Shown: piece after piece, positions 25,001-37,329 of the stretch
Position numbering within the stretch: position 1 is the first letter of the stretch
Layout: every line of letters begins with the position of its first letter
Source of the DNA: Monosporascus cannonballus
Taxonomy: Eukaryota > Ascomycota > Sordariomycetes > Xylariales
Direction: 5' to 3'
DNA: 64,000 bases
Assembly: GCA_004154925.1 (NCBI GenBank)
Contig: QJNS01000180.1
Span: 69,905 to 133,904, forward strand
The notes under the pieces: generated by a model
The model's database searches: none
Told to the model about the DNA's origin: nothing
The model's input: only the letters and a program-made list of their open reading frames with translations
Position numbers and translations under genes: made by a program

Positions 25001-26380
25001 TTACAATGCGAAATCTAATTCATGTGTGGTCGATGGCCATCCAAAACTGCTACACGTGGTTAAAGCTCTAGGGTCTGATTGCTGTGCACCGTAGCCAAAA
25101 CTCAGAGGCGAGCCGCCTACGAAGCCAGCCCCTGGTGAAGAAATCCTGGTCTTCGCATCGACTTGCTGATTACCGTGCGAGATCAAGTACTCGGCGCTTT
25201 CGAGGGCTCTGTCGTACTCTTTCCGACCCATACCACTCTTTTGGTGAAAGATGAAGTGCTCCAGACATTCCTCCCATGTGGAGAATCGCTTGATACTGGC
25301 TTCGTGGTCGCAGGTACCGGGTAAGTTTGGCAACCTCCCGTTGTGGTGATTCCGTAAGTGATTTTCTAGCGTCTTCCCAGATCCGTACATTCGGCCACAG
25401 CTCTGGTGGAAGCAGAAGAATGGCTTGTCCGGCTCACCATGCAATGACGATGACCGCTTGCGTTTAAGGCCCCCGGAAGATGGCTCAGATTTTGCGAGTG
25501 ACTGTCGCTCACGACTAGCAGCTCGCGGCTGGGATCCCGATTGCACAGCACCCTGCCCTTTCAATTGCACATCAGTGTCCTTCGTCGGCCTTTGATGATT
25601 TATTGGCGTTATTATATCTGGCTCATTGTCGTCGATGGTTTCTGGTCGGCACACGGAATTATTGTCTCTGCAGGACGAGGAAGCATACCTTGGCCACAAA
25701 GGTCAGCATGCAGTACCGTCTTCAGTCATTCAATTCTTACCACGCTAGCCTCGGACCCAAGGCATCCCAATTATCAAATTCTCGCAGCTGGGAAAATGCC
25801 GTTTCAACGTGGCGAAGGATTTCTCGTTGTGCCGGAGAGATTGCTATCGGCTCTTGAGAGCCAAGATGTTCCTCCAGAGATGTCAGGGCTGGTTGCCGGC
25901 CTCGAGTGGGATTAAAGACCGGAAGAGACTGCACAAGCCTGTTCAGATTTTCCTGGAGGCCGTCGATCTTGATCGAAATGTCGGCAATCTCTGGATCTGG
26001 CCTTCGGGGGGGGATAACTCGATAGCTACACGCGAGCTTCTTTTCTTTACAACCGGAACATGGCTTCCCTTCGTCACACTTCGCCTTTATCATGCGACAA
26101 TGGTCGCATGCTTGCGACGCTCTCACAACCTTTCTTTTCCCACCATTAAAGGGCCTAAATGGGGGGCCATCGAGCGGATATGGAACCGGCGGCAAGGCCT
26201 TGTCTTGCGATACGGATCCGGATTTCTCGTCATGGCTGGCGTTGGTCAGTATCGTGGGAGCATTGTCTGGAGGCTTCGACGTGAAGGAAGTAGAGAAGCA
26301 GGAGTCTGCCAACGTTGTGTTAGTTGACAGCGGATTCGATTTGCCTAGCCTTGTAAAAATAGAGAGGACAGCTCACCCAT
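25001..26380 (-). CDS. Transcription factor with Zn2Cys6 cluster and C2H2-type finger
   Basis: Main exons: 5' exon ending at 25,741 and last exon 25,688-25,001, joined by a 52-base intron (GTAAGA...AAG) with matching phase, giving about 420 residues. The first exon encodes a canonical Zn2Cys6 cluster, Cys spacing 2-6-5-2-6 (CDHCRMIKAKC...CSGC...C), counted as residues 69-95 from the TTG codon at 26,312. The second encodes a basic stretch (LKRKR) and a finger C-X4-C-X12-H-X3-H (about 283-305), with a further CDHEAS...H...H segment after it. The fungal middle-homology domain is absent. The start is unresolved: the frame is open to 26,372 without ATG. The ATG at 26,380 would join through a 32-base GTGAGC...CTAG intron, unusually short, so another 5' exon is possible. 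Nuclear DNA binding is inferred. Confidence 0.8.
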
Positions 26381-26950
26381 CTTGTCTGCAAGGCTTCTAG
26401 AGACAATCGTGCTGCTAGACACAAGGGTTCCTTCCACCTTGCACCTCTTATCTCGATCGGTTAGCAAAGCTGTCGAGGCTGAGCGACCATTAATTTATGG
26501 CACGTGATTAACCTTCCTGGTCGCTGCTCCAATACACCATACAACCCGCCCCCCTGGCCATCTGATGGCGTCCGGGGCGGCTTTAAGTTTTCAGGGATTT
26601 TGGGAAGTTTTGAGAACCTGCAGGCTGTTTCGCAAATTCCTATAGTTGTTCGACAAAATGCTTATTCTGAAGTTTAATGTTTTGTGGTCAACGTTTCTGG
26701 CCTTTTTTTTTTTAAAAAAAAAAAGCTTTGAAAGAAAAAAGAAAAAGGCCTTTTGCTTCGTACAGGCCGAATTCAAGGAGTGCTCTATATAGAACTACAG
26801 GTGCACCAGAAGTGTGCCCCTGCTAGTGTTAATGCCAGGTCACCTCCATTTATCAGATCCAAAATACGAATTATCTGAACCTATACAGTCCTCGCGTACC
26901 CAGTTCCATACCTGTCTTGACTTGAATCTTGAATATATGCTTCTATCGCA
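26381..26950. other. Intergenic between divergent genes
   Basis: Shared 5' region of the transcription-factor gene (-) and the small membrane-protein gene (+). It holds an 11-T/11-A back-to-back homopolymer palindrome at about 26,703-26,725 and a CACGTG box near 26,501. No gene seen. Confidence 0.6.
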
Positions 26951-27482
26951 ATGAATCTCGACGATGCCAGCCAAGCAGCGATCGCGCTGCTCGACTTGAT
27001 TGTCTCTATGCATCTCCTTCCCGCCATCGTCGTAAGCGGCATATGTCCTTATATCGCTGTCCCAGTTCAAGTCACTCACATACCTCTACTGTCAGCATAT
27101 CGACACAGCTACAACGCTGACTATCGCTGTATCTCTCATGGCGACCGTTATTCAGACTTGGGCTCTATCCTTGCAGCGGGATGAAAAGCGGCAGGCTATT
27201 GCAGGTGATGCTGACCATCTGTTTGCGATTCAATCCACCATGATGCAATATCTGGGCCTCTACTTGAATTTGGTATCTGCAAAACTGAGTGGACTGTACA
27301 ACGGCCCAAGTCGGCCGGCGGCGTTTTGGGTCGGTGTGGCGCTTTTATTCCCCTTCATAGCGGTGGTTATCTACCCAAGCCATAGCCTCTTTGCCCAGCT
27401 ATTCCTTTTGTTTGGCGCAGTTGCTAGCAATTTTGTCTGCGTCCGTTTGCTGCAGCTCAAGCTAAGCAATGAATATTTGTAA
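26951..27482 (+). CDS. Small integral membrane protein, unknown function
   Basis: Two exons, 26,951-27,031 and 27,096-27,482, give 155 residues. The 64-base intron has GTAAGC and ends GTCAG, and both sides are in phase 0. The N-terminal exon is amphipathic to hydrophobic (IALLDLIVSMHLLPAIV), the spliced product continues with a hydrophobic stretch up to MATVIQTWAL, and two clear membrane segments follow (FWVGVALLFPFIAVVIY and AQLFLLFGAVASNFVCV), separated by a short SHSL turn. I do not recognise the family. The ATG used is the first in the frame and opens directly into the exon. Confidence 0.6.
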
Positions 27483-28246
27483 TGTTGTATGCAAGAGCCA
27501 ACATTTTGGGGGTTTTGGATTCGCTGGCTTGGTTCGGGGTTCGATACTTGTGGTGTGTATTTGAGGCGCGACCACCAATACCGGAATAAAGGGAATTAGG
27601 GGCACTAAAATGACTGACGTGGCCCAAACGAAAAGAGGTGAGAGCCGCAAAAGATGGCAGTGTAATGCCCTCGTTATAGCATACCGAGGAATGAAGGGAG
27701 TGAAAGATGGGTATTGTGTCGCTTTTCTTTTTTTTTGCTGGGAACCGACTTCCCAAATAGGAAAGTAACTATCATGGCAGCATGCAGCTCGTGCTTCTGG
27801 GTCCCATGGGTTGATTGTGCTCGCCGCGCGCGGCAGCCACCTGTATCATTAGCTATGTTTATATTTAATATTTATCTAATACTAATTACTCAGAGAGCTA
27901 GCACCAGCGAAAACGAGCTAGTTAGACGAACACGATGTGCTCGGAATAGGGTCGTAAAATAAGTGGTTGTATGTATGCTCTCGTGTAAGGGCAACGTCAT
28001 AATAATATGTAGCTATATACCCGAATTTTGAATTCAGTCATTATCTGAAATATCAGAGTAGGTATGAAGCATCAGTATCTAGCAGAAACTAAATCCAGAT
28101 ATATCTCGTTAAAAATACCATGATTATGTACTGCCAAACTCCGATAATCGCCATGCTGAAAGTTGTTTACTGATGTTGCCAAGTACGCCGCCAAGTCATG
28201 TATCGCTTTGAAGGCATTCGTCTTTCTTCTAACCGCGTTGTGGCTC
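27483..28246. other. Intergenic, no supported gene
   Basis: 3' flanks of the two converging genes. Minus frames of 62-99 codons here have no domain, and the 28,072-28,278 frame overlaps the end of the STB6-like gene out of phase. Confidence 0.6.
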
Positions 28247-30928
28247 TCAACCCCTCGTGATATTCGGACCGGTCCCAATGCCCGTCAGTGTGCGCACGGC
28301 CCAGTGAAGCCAGCTCTCCGTCTCCAACTGCACCTTCAGCTCATCGGCCTGCTCCTCCACCTCGCCCACGCGGACCTCGAACTCGTCCACGCCGCTCTCG
28401 ACGTCCTGCACCCGGGATTCGAGGCCGCTGATCTCGTAGTCTAGCTTCTGGCCCCACGTCTCAATTTCTCGGAGGAGTTCGTTGAAACGGTTCCTCTCCT
28501 CCGCGATGATTTCTTGCGACTGCTGCTTAGCCTCCTGGCAAGCGTCGCTACGCTCGTAGTACATGGCTTGCAGTTCTTCCTGTTGTCGAGAGTAATACCG
28601 ACTCATCTCTTCGATGCTTTGAATCTTCTGGTCGACCCATGGCTCAATGCCCTGCTTGATGTTAAAGATGCTCTGGTACAAGCTGCTGGCGACCTCGGCG
28701 AGACGAGCTTGCTCTTCCACATCTGCTTCCAAATTCTCATCCCCACCGTTTTCTAGAACTGCAAGCTCTTCCCACCGAAGTACAGCTTCTTCCGCCTCAC
28801 TGAATGACATTCTTCTGGGCCACCGACTCTCGTTCGGCAGGTATGTTCCACGTCGCTGCGATGTGTGAATGCTATGCCGCCGGTGTAGGGCCGTGATAGT
28901 ACTGTTGAAGTGTCGCTCAGCCATGGCGAGGAGGACAGGCCCATATAGATCATTCTCGCCTATCGCTACCGACTCAGCTACAGAAGACTCGATGGCCGCA
29001 ACTTCGTTCCGCATCTCGACCATATCCTCGCTCGTATCGTTTTGTCCCATGACGCCAGCTTTGGTCGTGGGTTGGGTATTACGAGTCCGATCGTACGCCT
29101 GCGGCGGCGTCGAACCAGAGCCACTTTCCTTCCTAATGCCCATTGCATATTCTTCCGGTTTGTTCTTCCACGTAAAAGCCCTGCCGAGAGGTGCCGCTGA
29201 GCCTGTATCAAGGCCACCTGAGGTATGAGATGATATCGGCGTGGCTGTGCCGGGGAATGGGGTGTCTGAGGACGTGTCTCTTGAGGCTCGAGCGGTCTGG
29301 CCTCTGGGGCCGCCTCCGTTATAGACCGCACCTTTGATCCGCTCGAACCCCGAGCGAGCATCTCGGGCAACATTTTTGAAGACGCCTCGACGATGGGCAT
29401 CCTTTTCTCCGGGACTATCCCCTATACTAAGGGTAGAAGCCGGCGCCGGACTAGAGTAGATGGTGTGAGAGTCTTCTCTCCGTGAGGCTTCGCTCCCCTC
29501 GTCCTGTGACGCCTGCTGTGCCCGCTTTGCCTGGGCGTTAGTCTCTTCTTTACCGAAGAAGATGTTGCTCATATCAGGGATCGATCTCTCATTGTAATCG
29601 GCTGTCGGGCGCTTGGGCTTGCCTAACCATAGCCACTTGGCACGTTCTCCAGACAATAACCTGATGAATTTGTCGAGGTCAAGTGTCTCAATGTCGCCGA
29701 TGCCACCCTTGTCACGGCCACCAACCATGCCTAAGACGAGTTCTCCCCGCTCGCCTCCAATTTCTCTGACAGTCGATTTGACCGCTTTCTGCACTCCCCA
29801 ACCTTCCCCCGAGGCTGCCTTGGCGGTTGCAGCGTGGAGCTTATATAGGGTCTGCCTGTCAAGCCTCCGGGTCCTTTGGGATCTCTCCACTTTGATGTAT
29901 TTTTGGAAGTAGTATATGCCCCTCTCCGTAGATTCGAGATCGAAGACGTCTTTAGAGACGGGCGCTCCAAGATAGCTCAACCGATTCCTTGCGCCCATTA
30001 ATAGGCCCAGTAGTGCAACAACGGTCGTTGGTCCGAGTATGCCATCGGCAGGTTCCACGTTGTAGTACTCCGCTCCGAATTCGGTCCACCAGTCGCCGAC
30101 TGCGGTTTCAGTGACATCGCAGAGCAGGCCGTCGATATATACACGCTCTAGCTTTCCGAATATGTACAGCGCAACCTGACACAGCTTGACGAGCTCAAGC
30201 ACGGCATCTGGGAAAGGGATCTTTTCGCTTGTCTTGTACAGAAGGTAGAACTTGGACTTGGAAGCTCCGGTGGGCTCGGTTAGGGTCAAGCCAGACCGAC
30301 CGGAGCACCCCAGCCTTTTGAGATCCTCGTTAACGATAAACTCTTTTCGGTGGGCCTTGATATCGCCATCGGGAACCGGGATGACAGTCAAGGCGGAAGG
30401 AAAGCTGCTGAGGTTCGTCACCATCACCTCCCCGAGGGGCGTCTCTTTTGGTCGGGCATGGTATTGCTGGATGGCCTTAAAGTAGACACGGAGGCGAGGG
30501 GACCAGGCGTCTTCGTCCGCCGGAACGCTCAAGACGCCAACCACAACTGACTGCTTCTCATCTCCAGTATATGTGACTATAACAAGGGTAGGCGACTGCC
30601 GGGAACAAGCCCACTGCTCGACTAGGTATAGTTCGTAGCCCTGAAGCTTCTCTCTTCGTTCGACGACGCTCACGCATGGATCTTCTTCGAGGTACCTGTG
30701 CAGAGGTTACCGGGTCAGCTGGACTCCTGCGAATCACGCCGGCGTAGGTCCTAAGGCATACCTGAAGGCGACGGGGTCAGGAAAGACGAGATGGCGGCGT
30801 TGGGGCCCTGGCGATGACGACGTCTCGGCGGCGGCTGGTGCGGCATCCTGCTGGGACAGAGTCTTCTGCAACAAAGATCTCGTTCGGAATAATTCATCTT
30901 CCCGATGGTAAGGAAGAGAGAACGACAT
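28247..30928 (-). CDS. STB6-like protein with C-terminal coiled coil
   Basis: Two exons, 30,928-30,762 and 30,695-28,247; the 66-base intron (GTATGC, GCTGAC branch, CACAG) splits an Arg codon, giving about 871 residues. Across the junction the protein reads VFPDPVAFR then YLEEDP and GYELYLVEQWACSR, the hallmark start of the fungal STB6-like N-terminal domain (about residues 45-300). A disordered Ser/Pro/Gly-rich middle (about 430-690) precedes a long Glu-rich coiled coil (about 730-850) and a short amphipathic end (WLHWAVRTLTGIG). Budding-yeast Stb2 and Stb6 were named for binding the Sin3 corepressor; whether this protein does so is inference. The start is the ATG of MSFSLPYHRED. Confidence 0.85.
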
Positions 30929-32656
30929 GACTTAGAGGTGCGCTGTGTACTCTAGACCATGCATTACGAACCCTCGAGACGACTGTATTCGAGGCGTCAT
31001 TGTGTGCTAGCGAGGCGCGGCATGGGGTTCTGTATTCGAAGGTTTAGTTTCGGAAGCTTATCAGTTTCGGCAACTTATGTGTCCAACAAAGAAGATAGAG
31101 AACAGGGCTGAAATCACGTTGGCTCTTGGAAAGGTATGTTTTCCAAAGCAAATATGCTCGAAATACGAAGAGGCTCCTGTGATGGGCCTCTTCAAAACCC
31201 AAGGAATCCTTGTCGTTCATTTACGGCACAAGTTCCGTCCGGCTTTTAGATTTCTAGCTGGAGATGGCCGAAGTGGAGAGCTCGATAATGCCGTCATAGC
31301 CCATATAGCTTTAACCCCTGGGTGTTTGTAAAGACTAGGGGTATCTATGTATGTATGCGGCTGTTTGGATATGCATAAGTACATATAGGGGCTCTCACTA
31401 ATTTCACCCAGGAGGTACATGTATGCGGTATGCGGTGTGCATAGAACGTGCATATATGTATATGTGTATATCAGAAATTACAACTTGTAGGTACATTTGC
31501 GGCCACATCGAGACATAATTCAAAGTGAAACGAACGATGTAAAAGCTACCAATGCATGGGTATTTCAGAAGCAAGCTTTCTCATGCAAAATCTAAGGTCG
31601 GCTTTATCGCGCTGAAAAAAAAAACACGACTTGTATGCACTAGTGTGTACTTGGTAGGTAAATATACAGGACGCATGAAGCACACGTAAGCCGGCATTGC
31701 CGGAGTCGCGACTTGCCATGCAGGCCTGAGGGATGCATAAGTACACGTGCTTAGTAGCACTACCTATGAACTACGTATACGTATAGTGCATACCAATGAA
31801 GATACAGGTCTACTACCGAGCTCTCCGTGGAGTACCTCCATAGGTATATTAGGCGGAATCCAGTGCGTAGGGGGGTATTTTCTGCTAGTCCTTCCACCGG
31901 GCCCGCTGTGCGTCGATGTAGGCCCGCGTGCGAATTTGTATTCAAATAGACAATATCCCCTAGTTCGTCATGTTTAGCACTATCGGGAGCCCATTAACAG
32001 TCAATCTGGAAGCAAGTGGTTTATGTACATCCCATAGTTTCTATTGGACTCTACGATTCAGCCTTTCATAGCAACAACACCTGCGCCTGTGGAGGCAACT
32101 AACAGAAATTACCCCTAGATAATGTCTGTATTCATTGACGCGTATATATACATACCATATTATTTCTTTAAATTCGAACTCTTGGCAAATGCTAAGTCGT
32201 CGATCTCCCAGATGGACTTAGTTTTCTCTGGTTCCGCGATTGGTTTGAAATTTCGGTCCGTTCACAGCCATGGAGCTGCACAGCTAATCACGGAGGAAGT
32301 AAAAAGCTAAACCCGTCTGCAGGATTGCCGACTTGGCATTTGGAAGTGTCCGAATTTAGAAAGATAATATGGTAGTTTACACATATGCGTGCATGCGCCG
32401 TGTTGACCGGTTGCCCCCACAGCGCCTTATCGCCACTAGTCGTTCCTTATCTGACCTTGAACTTCAACCCCAACCCCAACTCCAACTCTTCGATCAATCG
32501 CAACCTCACAAATAGCGGAGCAGCTGCGCTGGAACAATCGGACCCGGCATGAGTATCTCCATGGCAGCAGGAACTAGGCCCTTATAAGACCACTACCATA
32601 CCATACTTCCGGCGAAATCCTTCTAAGGCGCCGATCATCCCGATACGATAGCGACA
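30929..32656. other. Intergenic between divergent genes
   Basis: About 1.7 kb shared upstream region of the STB6-like gene (-) and the Rmd5-type gene (+). It has TATG/CATA-rich microsatellite-like words near 31,340-31,470 and a CCAACC-type repeat about 32,467-32,490 close to the Rmd5-type start. Frames up to 84 codons show no domain. Confidence 0.6.
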
Positions 32657-34055
32657 ATGGCCATGCTACAGCTGCAGAAAGATGTAGAGAAGCTGACGAG
32701 GTCGGCCCGGCTCTCAGATGCTGTGGAAGATGTCGACAAAATCATCGAGCTTTTAAACGAAGCGAGGGAGAGGGTTGCTGCTGGTGAGTGTATTTCCTAT
32801 CATCCCTGGTGATAAAACAACCATCCCTACGCTCCGCCAAGGCTCAGCATTACTGATCTGGGAGCGTTCCTCTCTAGCGAACGACCCTCATACCACGAGT
32901 TTGACCCTGACGAAGCTGCAAAACCCTATCCGCGGAGGCCTCGATACATTAAACAACGATCTCCGGAATGTACACAAGGCACAGAAGGACTTCGAGAGGG
33001 CCCTTAAAGCGGCCTTCTCTAAAACCAAGGGCACCTTGCCTACCGATCACGACCCCATGGAGTCGCATGAGACCCTCATCAATCGCGCCATTGCCATGCA
33101 TCTTCTGCGGGAGGGTCAGTTCGGAGTAGCCTCTACTTTCATCAATGAAGCGCAGCCCCAGCCTCAATCCCAGCACGAGCCCTCAAGTCATCCATCTCCC
33201 GCCACATTACAAGCTCCCTTGTCTCGATCCATTACCCCTACCGATGAGATCATTACCGATGCCGACATCCCCACCGATCTGAATGCGTGGCAGTCACAGG
33301 CCCTCCAAACCGCCTTCGCCGAGATGTACTCGATTCTCTCTTCTCTGAAAAACCGCGACCTACTTCCTGCTATTACATGGGCTAGGACCAACTGTGCCGA
33401 GCTTGAGGCTCGGGGTTCCAACCTTGAGTTTGAACTCTGCAAACTACAGTACATATGGCTCTTTAAAGGACCATCGTTTAACGGCCTGCCTGACAGTTCC
33501 CAGAATGGCGTACTAGGAGCATTGCAATACGGCAAGGAGAACTTCGGCCGCTTCCAGCACCGGCACCTCAAGGAGATCCAGAAACTGAGTTGTGCTTTGC
33601 TCTACTCTTCGAATCTAGGGATGTCCCCATACCAATCTATCTTCGATATTACGCAAGCGTTCGAGGAGGTAGCGGCGTCGTTTACGCGCGAGTTCTGTTC
33701 GCTGCTTGGTCTGTCGGCAGAATCGCCTCTCTACGTCGCCGCCACAGCCGGCACGCTAGCGCTTCCTCAGCTCGTCAAGTATACGACCATGACCAAGGCA
33801 AAAGGTACGGAATGGACAACGGCAAACGAACTAGCATTCGAGACGCCCCTGCCCAAGAGCATGATGTACCACTCTATTTTCGTCTGCCCCGTTAGCAAGG
33901 AGCAGACGACGGAAGCTAACCCGCCCGTGATCCTGCCGTGCGGGCACGTGCTTGCTCGGGAGAGCTTGCAGAAGCTTGCCAAGGGAAGCAGGTACAAGTG
34001 CCCATATTGCCCTAGTGAAGGGCTCATGAAGGATGCGAAAGAGATAATATTGTGA
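32657..34055 (+). CDS. rmd5: Rmd5/Gid2-type E3 ubiquitin ligase subunit of the GID/CTLH complex
   Basis: Two exons, 32,657-32,783 and 32,878-34,055, with a 94-base intron (GTGAGT...CTCTCTAG) in phase 1, give 434 residues. A coiled N-terminus leads to a LisH-like segment (INRAIAMHLLREGQF), then the CTLH/CRA region (about 175-330; DLLPAITWARTNCAELEARG). The C-terminus (about 378-434) is the atypical RING: FVCPVSKEQ, LPCGHVLARES, CPYC. It keeps Cys379, Cys397, His399, Cys417 and Cys420 but lacks several ligands of a classical RING, as is normal for Rmd5. In yeast the GID complex, with Rmd5 and Fyv10 as its RING pair, ubiquitinates gluconeogenic enzymes when glucose returns. Length fits fungal orthologues. 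Confidence 0.93.
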
Positions 34056-35308
34056 AACCCGCACAGAAAGGGAGTACTGGCATTGGCATTGGGATGGGTG
34101 GAATATCTGGAGTTAACGGCGTAAGGGGGTAGGGAGTTTTCAAAGGCTCGATTTCCAGGCAAGGCGTTCCGGGATGAGCAGTCGCTCATATGTTGTTAAA
34201 TGACGAGATTTCCCGGAATGACCGGTTGCCTTCAATGACATGGATGGACATCCTGTATTCAAGCGCATGTGACTTTGCGAGAGAGTCTCACGGGACAGTC
34301 AAGCTGGGTGACCTGACGGATAATACAGCCTATGACGTTACCGCTGCCTTTTGGATACCAGTGGGTATAATTGCGCATTCTTAAGCGCTTACAAATTGTT
34401 CACACGTGCAGCCTCCGAGAGTAAGCGAAAAGCCTTAAGAACCCACATCTAAAAAATACTGCGCTTAGCCCACCTACCAATCTGGTACCATATCTTGCTG
34501 AATGTGAAGCTTTTGTCGACGGGCTTCTATGGAGACGTGAACTCAATTATCCGAGGTAGAGGCTGGCAAGCTACAGCAGCCAGGGGGGTTGTCATCGTAG
34601 CAAACGTACACATGTTCATTGCGAGGGCCTAAGGGGGGGGTCCGCTAGCCTACCCCGTAAACGACGAAATAAATTGCGTACTTCATGCGAGATACCGTAG
34701 ATTACAATGATGGATGCATGCTTAGGGTAGGTAGGTAGCGAATAAAATGCCTCTCGTTCGAGCTCTGACCGGTAGTGTCTTCTGGTGGCACCCAAACAGG
34801 GGTCATTTTGCATACGTTACGTCGGTCCGAGTGTATTGTTGGGGCCCCGTGAGATACCGCTTCCGATCAAGGGGCTCCGCTCCGGTGTCCGACCCGGAAG
34901 CGTTCCTGCCGCACCCGTGCCCCACTTTCCCGATATCGTCGCCAGACTCGGCGAAGCCGCCGGCAGAGGAGACCGTTGCGGACACGGCGGGAAGGGAATT
35001 AACCATATAAGGATTTGGTTGCAAGTCTCATCCGACCAATGCTTACTAGGCGTCGCTTACGCATTGCCACAGTCTACAACTCCAGGAACTGCACGGGTCG
35101 TGGAGCTTTCTAATTATACAACTCAACGCGTAAGGGGTCTGACTACGAAAAGGACAGGGTCGGCCGCACCCCGGAGCCGTTGTTCCTTGTAGATGTTTTC
35201 TGTTGTTTGTTCGCTTTCTACCGGAACACCCAAGATGTTTCATACAGTGCATAAACCATCCAAGATGTCATTCTCCGAACTGCGCCATCTAACACCAATA
35301 AAAGAGCT
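34056..35308. other. Intergenic, no supported gene
   Basis: About 1.25 kb with several overlapping frames (up to 135 codons on +, 34,785-35,192) in all phases. GC is moderately high, which lengthens chance frames; none shows a domain, consistent splice sites or a signal peptide. Confidence 0.55.
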
Positions 35309-36352
35309 TTATATGATCGTTAGAACCCAAGACCTTGGAATCCAGACAACGGCCGCTAAGAAATACAGCAAGACTTGAATCCCAGCATGTTTGAGTCCTC
35401 GTCCTCTCCATCCCTCCCACAGCTCCTCACCGGTTCCTTCTGGCCGATTCGCCTCGCCCCTTTCATTCGGCGCTGCCGTTTCCGTGGTCCTGTCTGTTCC
35501 GGCCGTCCCGCCCGCCCCGTCCCCGACGGGCGCGAACAACGGATCAAGAGCCCTCGGCCGCCCAACAGGCATCTGGCTGTCCTCGATGCTCCCGAGAGAC
35601 TGCGTTGGTCCATTCCGGGGCTGCCCGCCCACAAAACGGGTTTTATCTGGAGAGGGCTATTATCAGATAGGTGTCACAGTTAAGCTGATCGGAAGAAAAG
35701 TTGCATATAGAGCGTGGGAGGTGATAATTGTCTAGCTAGATTCAGGCTCTGGGGAGCCGTGACTAGGAAGCTCTGTATACATATGGTCGGATCCCCAGAT
35801 TCCGGAATAAGGTTGTCCGGGGGTGTCTGCATAGCTTCGAGCCTTGATGACTGACGAGGCTATCCCTTTTCTGCAACAATAGGAGTTGGTGGTGCAGGCG
35901 GATCCGCAAGTGCCGTTCGCGAACAACACGACGTTATCGGGTTCGAAAACCGCAGATGGAGGGTTCGTATGAATACTGTCATCCGGGGAGGCGCCGGCGG
36001 AATCGGTCTCCTTCAGTGCGGATTGGAGGTAGGTGGTAAATTCCCCATCCTTGATGCTCACGGGAGGTATAAACTCTTCGATGGTACTGTAGCAATTTCT
36101 CCCCTGAGGTCTTACGAGAAATTCTGGGCTGAATTGTCTAAAGAAGCTGCTCTGTTGAAGATCTTCTCGCTCCTCGGGGTTAAGAGTGTGGAACTCAAGG
36201 ATAAGTTCTCGGAGACTATCAGACAGACGAAAGTCCCCAGCAGTGAATTGCTGCTCACCAGGGAAACGCTGTTGGGCGCGCCAATACATCCAGCCAAGCC
36301 ACAACTTCCAAAATAGATGGTTCAACCATCCTAGTAAAAGCCAAGATCATCG
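35309..36352 (-). pseudogene. 5'-truncated S41-family serine peptidase gene
   Basis: The upstream part (about 36,352-35,730) reads RPQGRNCYSTIEEFIPPVSI, GEFTTYL and PDNVVLFANGTCGSACTT, the fungal S41 signature around the catalytic Ser (in CGSAC). The next conserved block, VGGQPRNGPTQSLGS, lies about 250 bases downstream in another phase (from 35,632). The gap is longer than the dozen or so residues normally between these motifs, so an intron or an inserted, frameshifted segment separates them; an acceptor CTCTCCAG stands just before the second block. The N-terminal half is missing: the frame meets a stop near 36,352 and the AT-rich block begins within 20 bases. Fungal S41 proteins are usually secreted peptidases; this copy should be inactive. 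Confidence 0.75.
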
Positions 36353-36594
36353 GTACATAATCGTAAATAGGCCGTTTTAAAATACGTTAACATGTTACTT
36401 AATATTTCTTAAAATATCTATTATATAAAAACGTATAAATAAATTTTAAATATATTTATATTTTTATTTTACATTATGAACTCTTTTAAAAACCACAACT
36501 TTTATAACAATTTGTTTTTTTAAAATAGTATATTAATTAACCATTAATTATAATGAACAAAATGAAAAAAACTAGGCATTGCGATATAGAAATA

Positions 36595-37014
36595 TGTTAT
36601 AGGAACAGGGGTTCCTGTCTTGAGAAGGCCAACCTTTAAGGCCTAGCGTGGAACCGCCACGGCTGAACTCCGGAAGGGAGTTCTTAGCTCAGACAATGTG
36701 ATCTAGGTGATCTGGTGGATTGATCAGATCATATAGATCATATAGATCCACGACATATTCACTTTGGGAGTTAGGATATATAATGAATTAATTTTTTATA
36801 TAAATAATATTTATTTAATTTTATTTTTTAATTATTAATTTAAGTTTTTAATTCAAAAATAATTATATTATTTTTTAATTAAAGGAAAAATATTTAAATT
36901 TTTTTAATAACTAAAATTATAAAATTATTTTTCGATTTATTATTACCTGCAAATTAAGACTTTATTTCAGATATTATTTATATTTTTCGGTGGATAAATA
37001 ATAGGTTCCTTATA
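36595..37014 (+). repeat. Family A 5' LTR
   Basis: 420 bases. The outer 185 bases (to about 36,780) keep normal GC and a GATC-rich tract (TGATCT/AGATCA words at about 36,700-36,750); the inner 235 bases are heavily A/T-converted. Confidence 0.93.
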
Positions 37015-37329
37015 TTTTGATAGTTTTTTAATTAATAGCCGACAAATAATTTACCGCCTAATTAAGGCATAAGTTTTCTTAAATTTAATGCAAATAATAA
37101 TATAGGACGACGTTCAGAAAATAAATAATATACCCGATCCCCGTTACTAGCTAATAAAAAATTAGTAATTAGATTAAATAATTTACGTTTTATCGAAAAT
37201 GTTTTTAATTAATTAATAATATGGCATTTTTTATTATTAAATTTTAAGAAGGTTTATTATTTTTATAATTTTAATAATAACTTTTATTTGTAAAGGAAAT
37301 AATTAAGGTATAAGGGGTTAAGATAAATA

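Noticed and set aside
27530..27560. Possible tRNA (GGTTCG-type word)
   Set aside because: No A box or acceptor stem can be paired around it.
28163..30550. Several + strand ORFs of 66-119 codons
   Set aside because: They overlap the STB6-like coding sequence and show no domain.
34785..35192. 135-codon + ORF
   Set aside because: Overlapping frames exist in all phases; no domain, signal peptide or splice support.
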